DNA of 56,572 bases. Source: Amycolatopsis coloradensis (GTDB taxonomy: Bacteria > Actinomycetota > Actinomycetes > Mycobacteriales > Pseudonocardiaceae). The DNA is taken from NCBI RefSeq assembly GCF_037997115.1, contig NZ_CP150484.1, positions 4,433,943-4,490,514 of the forward strand. Direction: 5' to 3'. Position numbers and translations under genes: made by a program. Positions 50,167 to 56,572 of the stretch are shown in pieces; position 1 is the stretch's first letter, and each line of letters begins with the position of its first letter. Below the pieces are notes generated by a model. That model was given only the letters and a program-made list of their open reading frames with translations, did no database searches and was not told the DNA's origin.

Positions 50167-51630
50167 TTGCCGCGAACGTTGATCGAAATCGACCGGACGT
50201 CCGCCGAGCCGCTCTACCGGCAGGTGCGGCGCGCCATCGAGCACGGCATCGCGATCGGCACCTTCGACCCGGCGCACCGGCTGCCGAGTTCGCGTGAGCT
50301 GGCCGCCGAACTGAGCGTTTCCCGCAACACCATCAACCTCGCCTACCAGGAGCTGGTCGCCGAAGGGTTCGTGGAGAGCCGGGAGCGCAGCGGCCTGTTC
50401 ATCAACGCGGAAATGCGGCCACATTGCGCGGTGCAGGAGCGTGGCACCAGCCCGGCCATCGACTGGAGCGCGCGGGTGCGCCGGTACCCGGACGCCGGGG
50501 TGCCGCATATCGAGAAGCGCCCGGACTGGCACACCTACCCGTACCCGTTCCTCGCCGGGCAGGTGGACGTCACCGCCTTCCCGGCGCGGTCGTGGACCCG
50601 CTGCCTGCGTGACGCGCTCTACCGGCCGCACGTGTTCCCGAGCCTGCAGGACAGCGTCGGCTCCGACGATCCGATGCTGGTCGACCTGATCTGCCGTCAG
50701 CTGCTCACCGCGCGGGGGATCGAGGCCGACCCGGCCGAGGTGCTGATCACCGTCGGCTCGCAGCAGGGCCTCGACCTGCTCGGCCGCGCGCTGCTCGGGC
50801 CGGACAGCGTCGTGGCGATGGAGAATCCGGGATACCTCGACGCCCGGCACATCTTCCTGCGCACCGGCGCCGGGCTGCGCGGCGTCGACGTCGACCAGAG
50901 CGGCCTGCGCCCGCCGGAGGCACTCGACGGCGTCGACCTGCTCTATCTCACTCCGAGCCACCACCATCCGACGAACGCGACGTTGAGCATCGGCCGCCGC
51001 CGTCGCCTGCTCAGCCTCGCCGCGAGTGCGGGCACGGTGCTCGTCGAGGACGACTACGACAGCGAGTTCCGGTACCACGGCAGCCCCACGCCCGCGCTCA
51101 AGGCGCTCGATGGCACCGGCGACGCGATCTATCTCGGCACCTTCTCCAAGTTCCTCTCACCCGGCCTGCGGCTCGGGTACCTGGTCGGGCCGCGTGAGCT
51201 GGTGCGGGAACTGCGGGAGATCCGGCGGTACGTGCTGCGGCATCCGCCCGGTCACCTCCAGCGGGCGCTGGCGCTGCTCATCGACAGCGGCGAGTACCAC
51301 CGGTCCCTGCGGCGGTACCGCACGAAGCTGATGCGGAAATGGGAGGCGACCTGCGCCGCGGTCACCGAACACCTGCCGTGGACGCAGACGGCGTATCCGC
51401 CGGGCGGGGTCAGTCTCTGGATGACCGGGCCGTCCGAACTGGACTGCCGGGCGCTGATGGAACGCGCCGAGCGCGACGGCGTCCTGATCGAGCCCGGTGA
51501 CATCTTCTTCGTCGGGGACGAGCCGCCGCGCAACCACTTCCGGATCGGTTTCGCGGCGGTGCCGTTGCGCGACATCGACCCCGGTATCCGGCTGCTCGGC
51601 GAGGCCTGCCGCGACCTGCTCGGCGGCTGA
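50167..51630 (+). CDS. MocR/PdxR-type GntR-aminotransferase regulator
   Basis: About 487 residues. Residues 10-75 are a GntR winged helix ([60 protein letters not shown]). The rest is a class I aminotransferase fold with the PLP lysine in [19 protein letters not shown] and upstream [11 protein letters not shown]. Proteins of this kind use PLP and amino compounds as signals. TTG 50167 is preferred since GGGAGG is five to six bases upstream; GTG 50161 is too close to it. Possible targets are ald or the downstream amidohydrolase operon. Confidence 0.9.
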   Translation: MPRTLIEIDRTSAEPLYRQVRRAIEHGIAIGTFDPAHRLPSSRELAAELSVSRNTINLAYQELVAEGFVESRERSGLFINAEMRPHCAVQERGTSPAIDWSARVRRYPDAGVPHIEKRPDWHTYPYPFLAGQVDVTAFPARSWTRCLRDALYRPHVFPSLQDSVGSDDPMLVDLICRQLLTARGIEADPAEVLITVGSQQGLDLLGRALLGPDSVVAMENPGYLDARHIFLRTGAGLRGVDVDQSGLRPPEALDGVDLLYLTPSHHHPTNATLSIGRRRRLLSLAASAGTVLVEDDYDSEFRYHGSPTPALKALDGTGDAIYLGTFSKFLSPGLRLGYLVGPRELVRELREIRRYVLRHPPGHLQRALALLIDSGEYHRSLRRYRTKLMRKWEATCAAVTEHLPWTQTAYPPGGVSLWMTGPSELDCRALMERAERDGVLIEPGDIFFVGDEPPRNHFRIGFAAVPLRDIDPGIRLLGEACRDLLGG

Positions 51631-51742
51631 GCGCTCAACTGGTACCACCGCGCCGGAGCGTTCTGGACCTGTTCAGGCGGCCAGATGTGCCGCACTGTCT
51701 GGGGATCCTTCGTGAGCCAGGACACGTCGCCAGGAGGTCCGT

Positions 51743-53404
51743 GTGGTGGAGTTCGTTCGAGAAGATCCCCGGAATGCCGCCGATTTCGTCGCGCTCGGCG
51801 GCACCGTGCTCACGCTGGACGCGGCGGGGAGACGGGTCCGCGCGCTGGCCGCGTCCGGCGGGCGGATCACCGCGCTGGGGGCCGAACGGGAGATCTCGCG
51901 GTTGATCGGCCCGGAGACGACCGTGCTCGACCTGGCCGAGCGCACGGTGATCCCCGGCTTCGTCGAGTCCCACAACCATCCGGCGTTCTTCGGGATGACA
52001 CTGGCCGCGCCGGTCGACGCCGGCAGCCCGCCCAACGACGCCATCGCCGACATCGCGTGCCGGGTCGCCCAGGCGGCCAAGGACCTCGGACCGGGGGAGT
52101 GGATCCGCGGTTTCCGTTACGACGACACACTGCTCGCGGACGGCCGTCATCCGACGCGCGCGGACCTCGACCCCGTCTCAGGTCGCAATCCCGTGGTCCT
52201 GACCCATGTTTCCGGGCATTTCTGCACCGCGAACTCGCTCGCCCTGCGCGAAGTCGGGATCACCGCCGAGACCCCGGATCCGCCCGGTGGGCTCATCGTG
52301 CGCGACGCCCGTGGCGAGCCGACCGGGGTGCTCGTCGAGACGGCGGCCTTCCTCGTCACGTCCCGGCTGCCCGGTCAGAGCGTGGGCGAACTGGCCGAAG
52401 CCCTGCTGCTCGCCGACGAGGAATACCTCGCCAACGGCGTGACTTCCGTGCACGACACCGGGATCGGCCTCATCGGCGGAGCGGCGGAACTTGAGGCGTA
52501 CGCCTTGTTGCGGCGGGCCGGGAAACTGCGCGTCCGGGTGCGCGGCTACCTGTTCGACGGCCTGCTTCCCGGCCTCGACGAGGGCGACCCGGAAGCTCCG
52601 GAAGCCCACGCGGACGACAAGTTCGCGATGACCGGCGTCAAGATCATCGCGGACGGGTCGATCCAGGGCAAGACCGGATGCCTCGCGGAGGGCTACACGT
52701 GCGACCCGGACGAGCACGGCATGATGCTGCTCGAACCCGCCGACCTCGGCCGCCGGATCGCGGCGCTCGACGCCGCGGGCTGGCAGGTCGCCGTGCACGG
52801 CAACGGCGACGCGGCGATCGACGCGATCATCGACGGCTACTCGCGGCTGGGGGCACCGAGCGGAACCGGCAGGCGGCATCGGATCGAACACTGCCAGACG
52901 GTGCGCGAAGACCAGTTGGACCGGATGGCCGCCCACGATGTCCTCGCGTCGTTCTTCGTCAAGCACGTCTACTACTGGGGAGACCGGCATCGTGACGTCT
53001 TCCTCGGCCCGGAGCGGGCGCGCCGGATCAGCCCGCTGGTTTCGGCCCGCTCGCGCGGAATCCGCTTCGGACTGCATTCGGACACCCCGGTGACGCCTGT
53101 GCCGCCGCTGGAAGGGATCTGGTGCGCGGTACGCCGGATCACCAGGCAGGGCAAGGTACTCGGCCAGGAACAGGCCGTGGACGTCGACGCCGCGTTGCGC
53201 GGCTACACGATCGACGCCGCCTACCTGGCGGGCGAGGAGGACGTCAAGGGCAGCTTGGAGGTCGGGAAACTCGCCGATCTCGCGGTGCTGTCCGGCGATC
53301 CGACCACGATCGACCCGGACCGGATCCGCGAGCTGACCGTGGACGCCACCGTCAGCGGCGGCGAGGTCGTCTGGCGGCGCGAGGCGACGGGGGCACGACG
53401 ATGA
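51743..53404 (+). CDS. Metal-dependent amidohydrolase (YtcJ-like)
   Basis: 553 residues of the amidohydrolase superfamily. Metal-binding features include GFVESHNHPAFFG (H-x-H), VAVHGNGDAAIDAI, RIEHCQTV and GLHSDTPVTPVPPLEG (Asp). A composite beta-sandwich surrounds the barrel (GGTVLTLDAAGRRVRALAAS at the start; LEVGKLADLAVLSGDPTTID at the end). YtcJ relatives hydrolyse N-acyl or cyclic amides. It is the first gene of a three-gene unit with a DUF3311 protein and a sodium symporter. AGGAGG precedes the GTG cluster at 51743-51748. Confidence 0.88.
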   Translation: MVEFVREDPRNAADFVALGGTVLTLDAAGRRVRALAASGGRITALGAEREISRLIGPETTVLDLAERTVIPGFVESHNHPAFFGMTLAAPVDAGSPPNDAIADIACRVAQAAKDLGPGEWIRGFRYDDTLLADGRHPTRADLDPVSGRNPVVLTHVSGHFCTANSLALREVGITAETPDPPGGLIVRDARGEPTGVLVETAAFLVTSRLPGQSVGELAEALLLADEEYLANGVTSVHDTGIGLIGGAAELEAYALLRRAGKLRVRVRGYLFDGLLPGLDEGDPEAPEAHADDKFAMTGVKIIADGSIQGKTGCLAEGYTCDPDEHGMMLLEPADLGRRIAALDAAGWQVAVHGNGDAAIDAIIDGYSRLGAPSGTGRRHRIEHCQTVREDQLDRMAAHDVLASFFVKHVYYWGDRHRDVFLGPERARRISPLVSARSRGIRFGLHSDTPVTPVPPLEGIWCAVRRITRQGKVLGQEQAVDVDAALRGYTIDAAYLAGEEDVKGSLEVGKLADLAVLSGDPTTIDPDRIRELTVDATVSGGEVVWRREATGARR

Positions 53405-53613
53405 TCCGCAGCTGGCCGAGTGTCCTCATCGGACTGTTCGTTCCCGCTTTCGCCCTGCTGGCGGGAATTCTGCTGCTCTCCGGATCGACGGCATCGGTGC
53501 TGGGCATTCCGGTGCTGTTCTTCTGGGTGTTCTGCTGCTGCCCGCTGACCACCCTGTGCCTGTGGATCAGCTGGCGTTTCTTCGACCGCGCCCACTATCC
53601 GGAGGACGACTGA
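53401..53613 (+). CDS. DUF3311-type small membrane protein
   Basis: 70 residues with two membrane helices (SVLIGLFVPAFALLAGILLL and GIPVLFFWVFCCCPLTTLCL), ending in RFFDRAHYPEDD. It overlaps the amidohydrolase stop and touches the symporter start (TGATG). DUF3311 proteins regularly precede SSS-family symporters and may be a small auxiliary subunit of them. Confidence 0.85.
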   Translation: MIRSWPSVLIGLFVPAFALLAGILLLSGSTASVLGIPVLFFWVFCCCPLTTLCLWISWRFFDRAHYPEDD

Positions 53614-55052
53614 TGCTGATCGCGATCGTGGCGGTGGTGATGGCGGGTTCGATCGGGCTCGCGGTGTGGGCGGGACGGTCGACGCGCGGTGGCGGGATCT
53701 CGGAGTTCCTCGTCGCCGGCCGGTCGTTCCCGGCGTGGCTGGTGTACTTCCTCGCGGTCGGCGAGGTGTACAGCATCGGGACGATGATCGGGTTCCCGAG
53801 TGGGATCTACGCGCACGGCGCGAGCTACGGGATCTGGTTCCTCGGCTACATCCTGCTCGCGTACTCGCTGGGCTATTTCCTGGCGCCGCTGGTGTGGCGG
53901 GCGGCGAAGCGGTACGACGCGATGACCGTGCCCGACGTGTTCGGACGGCATTTCGGCAGCAGGCGGCTGGAGCTGATCACCTGCGTCACGATGCTGATCG
54001 CGCTGATCCCGTGGGGGCAGTACCAGTTCATCGGTCTCCAGGTGGTGCTCGGCAATCTGGGGCTGCCGCTGGATCCCGTGCAGTGCGTGGTGCTGGCCGG
54101 CATCGTGGCGTTCATCTACATCGCCGTGTCCGGGGTGCGGTCGCCCGCGTTCGTCTCGATCCTCAAGGATTTCTTCATGCTGCTCGGCGTCGTGCTCGTC
54201 GGGGTGGCCGTCGTGATCGCCGCCGGCGGCACCGCGAAGGTCAGTGGACCCGAGGTGCTGAGCGCGGCACAGACCACCATGAGCGGTTCGGAACTCACGT
54301 TCGCGATGACGACGATCCTCTTCCAGAGCATCGTGTTCTACCTCGGTTTCGGTGGCGCTTACGTGTTCCCGGCTCGTTCCGAACGCGCGGTGAAGAGTTC
54401 GACCGTGTGGATGCCGATGTACATGCTGATCTACCCGTTCCTGGTGCTGGCCGCCTATTACGGTGTGCGCGCGCATCCGGACCTGGAGAACCCGAACACG
54501 GTGTTCATGGTGACCGCCAAGGGATTGCTGCCGGACTGGCTGCTGGGCCTCGTCGCCGCCGGGGCCGCGCTGTCGGGCGTCCTGGTGCTCGCCGCGACCG
54601 CGCTCACCATCGGCGGCATGGTCTGCCGCAACATCGCGCCGAACGTCCCGGCCGCGGCGCAACGGCGGTGGACGGTCGTCGCGGTGGCGAGTTTCCTGGT
54701 GCTGGCGGCGGTACTGACCCTCGTCGCGTCGACGTTGATGCTCACCATCCTGAACTTGACCTACAACCTGCTGGCTCAGGTCGTCCCCGGCTGGCTCGCG
54801 ATCCTGTTCGTGCGTCGGGTGCGGACCGCCGCGGTGGCCGCCGGGATGGTCACCGGGGTGCTCACCGCGATCGTCCTGTACCTCACCGGCGCGACGTTCG
54901 GCGGTTTCAACGCGGGGCTGGTGTCACTCGGGGTGAACCTGGCCGTGGTGGCGGTCTGGAGCCTGGCGGCGCCGGACAAGTCCCGGGTTCCGGTGGCGCG
55001 GTCGGCCGACAGCGTCTCGGACGCCGAGGCGGTGCCCTCCCTCAGCCGGTGA
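53613..55052 (+). CDS. Sodium:solute symporter (SSS family)
   Basis: 479 residues with about 13 membrane helices. Family features are ISEFLVAGRSFPAWLVYFLA, GEVYSIGTMIGFPSGIYAHG, MTVPDVFGRHFGSRRLELIT and YLGFGGAYVFPARSERAVKS. It uses sodium to import a small organic solute. The gene is coupled to the DUF3311 gene and lies downstream of the amidohydrolase, so it probably imports that enzyme's substrate, an amide or acylated compound. Confidence 0.9.
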   Translation: MLIAIVAVVMAGSIGLAVWAGRSTRGGGISEFLVAGRSFPAWLVYFLAVGEVYSIGTMIGFPSGIYAHGASYGIWFLGYILLAYSLGYFLAPLVWRAAKRYDAMTVPDVFGRHFGSRRLELITCVTMLIALIPWGQYQFIGLQVVLGNLGLPLDPVQCVVLAGIVAFIYIAVSGVRSPAFVSILKDFFMLLGVVLVGVAVVIAAGGTAKVSGPEVLSAAQTTMSGSELTFAMTTILFQSIVFYLGFGGAYVFPARSERAVKSSTVWMPMYMLIYPFLVLAAYYGVRAHPDLENPNTVFMVTAKGLLPDWLLGLVAAGAALSGVLVLAATALTIGGMVCRNIAPNVPAAAQRRWTVVAVASFLVLAAVLTLVASTLMLTILNLTYNLLAQVVPGWLAILFVRRVRTAAVAAGMVTGVLTAIVLYLTGATFGGFNAGLVSLGVNLAVVAVWSLAAPDKSRVPVARSADSVSDAEAVPSLSR

Positions 55053-55077
55053 CACCGCTTTTGCCGCTGCGGACGTT

Positions 55078-55122
55078 GCGAAAGCCACTCTCCAGGTGTG
55101 ATGCCCCGAAAGTGGCTTTCGC
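55078..55122 (+). terminator. Terminator-like hairpin after the symporter
   Basis: Arms GCGAAAGCCACT (55078-55089) and AGTGGCTTTCGC (55111-55122) are perfect over 12 bp, 25 bp after the stop. It belongs to the hairpin family shared with 30963 and 48750 (loop with GTGTGATGC). Confidence 0.75.
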
Positions 55123-55283
55123 GACGCGATCGCCGACGGGACCCCCGAGCGGACCACCCACCGCACCCAGACACGTTTGCCGTACCCCTCGATAACCCGA
55201 ATTGCCAGTCACGAGCTGCTCGAAATCACGCATGCAGTCATCAACCAGACATCCAATCAACCGTCGCTGGACCGGTCACGCAT

Positions 55284-55330
55284 GACTGTGTGGATTTCTG
55301 GTCATCCAACGCCCCAAAATCCACACAGTC
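55284..55330 (-). terminator. Terminator-like hairpin after the pyruvyl transferase gene
   Basis: Arms GACTGTGTGGATTT (55284-55297) and AAATCCACACAGTC (55317-55330) are perfect over 14 bp with a 19-base loop. It lies 24 bp beyond the stop of the leftward gene. Unlike the other family it is AT-rich at the inner ends. Confidence 0.75.
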
Positions 55331-55353
55331 GACGTTATGCCCCGACTGGGCGG

Positions 55354-56572
55354 CTAAATCGACCTCCGCCATGAGCGCAGGGTGAGGCGTCGCGTCGCGG
55401 GCTGTGCCGCCTCGGCCACCGGACTTCCGTAAACCGCCTTCGCGACCGAGAGTTTCAAGTCCCGGGACCGCCGGACGACGTGCGGCGGGAACCCGCTACC
55501 GGTCGGCCGGTCCGGCGTCCCGCCCGTCTCGGCGTCGAACGGCGTCCAGCCCGAGCCGAGATCGATCAGGCTGCGGTGTTTGGTCGTGTAGTACCCGCGC
55601 GACACGCTCATCGCGAGGCCGGTCGCGCCTGCCGCCGCGGCGACGAGGTGCGGGTGGTACCGGCTGGAGATCCAGGTCTGCCCGGGCGCCAGCGGGAGGC
55701 CGTGGCGCCAGATGTCACGGAGCGGGTGGAATTCCGCGCCGGCGAGTTCGTGTTCCAGCAGTGCCGGAACGGCGCGGTCGACCCGGGGGATCCCTTCGAC
55801 GACGGCGAGTTGCTCAGGGTGGACTTCCCACGCGCGCAGCAAGCCGAGTACCTGGGCGGCCAGCGCGGACGGCTCGAAGGCGCCGATGTCGGACTGGACG
55901 CACAGCACGAATTCGCGCGCCTGCGCGGCGGGTCTCGGCTCGGGCGGTTCCAGGAAGACGTCGTCGCACGTCCGGACGGCGCCGGTGAGCAGTTCCGCCG
56001 AGGGGTCGTCGCGGACGTCGACGACGTCGAAGCGGTCGGTGAGTGAGCGGAGGAGGTCGGTCGCCCCGGGCGGGAACGGTGTCAGGCCCTGCCCGGTCAT
56101 GGCCGTACGGGCACCCGATCGGCGTGCGGCGGCCGCGGCGCCCGCGATCAGCCCGATATGCCGGGGCCATAACGCGTTGAGGTAGCCGCCGCCGATCAGG
56201 TGCACGACGTCGGTCCGGCCGAGGAGGTCGATCCCCGCGTCCCACCGCGGCGCGAGCCCGGGGTCGTCCACCGCCGACTGCACCCAGCGCGCCACTTCCC
56301 ACGGATCGTCCGACGGCGCCTCACCGCACAGCCGCCACAGGGTGTCCGTGCAGCGGAGGCGCGGATGCAGATCGTTCAAGAGCAGTTGCGCGGGTCCGGG
56401 CGAGTGGGTGTCGAGCCAGACGTCGGCCTCCGGCGCGGTCCGCGCCAGGTGACGCAGCCACGTCGCGGCGATCAGTTCGTCGCCGTAGTTGGGAAAACCG
56501 CTCGGGCCGATCAGATAGTGACAGGCGCGGGCAGGCGGATCGCTTTCGTCGCGGGCAGCACGATCCCGAACA
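55354..56572 (-). CDS. Polysaccharide pyruvyl transferase family protein, 5' end outside the window
   Basis: The frame is open from 55354 to the right edge, so at least 406 residues are present and the true start is not seen. Near the edge the protein reads HYLIGPSGFPNYGDELIAAT, the typical N-terminal Gly-rich start of this family. Further on are LIGGGYLNALWPRHIGLIAG, TAMTGQGLTPFP, VVDVRDDPSAELL and the C-terminal TWISSRYHPHLVAAAAGAT. Family members transfer pyruvate from phosphoenolpyruvate to cell-surface sugars. No glycosyltransferase is visible next to it. Confidence 0.85.
   Translation of the reverse strand, partial: VRDRAARDESDPPARACHYLIGPSGFPNYGDELIAATWLRHLARTAPEADVWLDTHSPGPAQLLLNDLHPRLRCTDTLWRLCGEAPSDDPWEVARWVQSAVDDPGLAPRWDAGIDLLGRTDVVHLIGGGYLNALWPRHIGLIAGAAAAARRSGARTAMTGQGLTPFPPGATDLLRSLTDRFDVVDVRDDPSAELLTGAVRTCDDVFLEPPEPRPAAQAREFVLCVQSDIGAFEPSALAAQVLGLLRAWEVHPEQLAVVEGIPRVDRAVPALLEHELAGAEFHPLRDIWRHGLPLAPGQTWISSRYHPHLVAAAAGATGLAMSVSRGYYTTKHRSLIDLGSGWTPFDAETGGTPDRPTGSGFPPHVVRRSRDLKLSVAKAVYGSPVAEAAQPATRRLTLRSWRRSI

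Larger units (their letters stand above)
55053..55353. other. Convergent intergenic region with two long hairpins
   Basis: No gene is supported. It contains the two hairpins listed separately and, between them (about 55175-55270), a stretch that is AT-richer than neighbouring DNA and has no coding signal. Confidence 0.6.

Overview
The window is high-GC DNA with GTG and TTG starts, short overlapping operons, MarR/WYL/HxlR/MocR/Lrp regulators, a LigD-type ligase and a mycobacterial-type alanine dehydrogenase. Together these point to a soil actinomycete of the Pseudonocardiaceae, most likely Amycolatopsis or a close relative. The genus is inferred from overall gene flavour and intergenic hairpin repeats, not from a marker gene. 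No rRNA, tRNA, CRISPR array, intact insertion sequence, origin or phage gene was found.

Left part (1-12.3 kb): a cut-off gene at the edge; an unusual 21-bp tandem array next to a long perfect palindrome; a membrane YdcF-like protein; the C-terminal relic of an ABC-F ATPase; a UvrA-like protein divergent from a WYL regulator; an Lrp/AsnC regulator divergent from a very long indolepyruvate:ferredoxin oxidoreductase-type enzyme; a secreted HAF-repeat protein; an APH-fold kinase; and a small membrane-anchored protein.

Secreted and repair part (12.3-33 kb): a secreted protein with six fibronectin type III repeats, a secreted GH15 glucoamylase with a CBM20 starch-binding domain, a LigD with ligase-then-polymerase order, and a secreted phospholipase D-like protein. 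A membrane protein joins an XRE helix-turn-helix to an extracytoplasmic glycosidase-like domain. A two-gene cassette of unknown function follows, then an HxlR regulator divergent from an alpha/beta hydrolase, BluB for the lower ligand of B12, and a MerR-HEAT regulator translationally coupled to a second HEAT protein. Three genes in this part are broken: a GH92 mannosidase, an NAD(P)-binding reductase and a DUF1345 membrane protein. Gene decay is therefore concentrated between 21.9 and 27 kb.

Central catabolic operon (33.0-44.1 kb): a MarR regulator faces nine tightly overlapping genes that together form what looks like a complete aerobic nicotinate (vitamin B3) degradation pathway. A three-subunit molybdenum hydroxylase plus a CoxG-like factor would convert nicotinate to 6-hydroxynicotinate. 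NicC-like monooxygenase would give 2,5-dihydroxypyridine, NicX-like dioxygenase N-formylmaleamate, a single fused NicF-NicD protein maleamate and then maleate, and NicE-like isomerase fumarate. An MFS carrier probably imports the substrate. The fusion of the two hydrolases and the use of a XDH/Cox-type hydroxylase instead of NicAB are the most interesting points of the window.

Right part (44.3-56.6 kb): an ABC exporter with two permeases facing a NarL-type two-component system; a TauE/SafE permease; alanine dehydrogenase followed by a MocR/PdxR regulator; an amidohydrolase-DUF3311-sodium symporter operon that looks like an uptake and hydrolysis unit; and a polysaccharide pyruvyl transferase-family gene running off the right edge. 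Gene ends are often marked by long inverted repeats, several of which belong to one related hairpin family.
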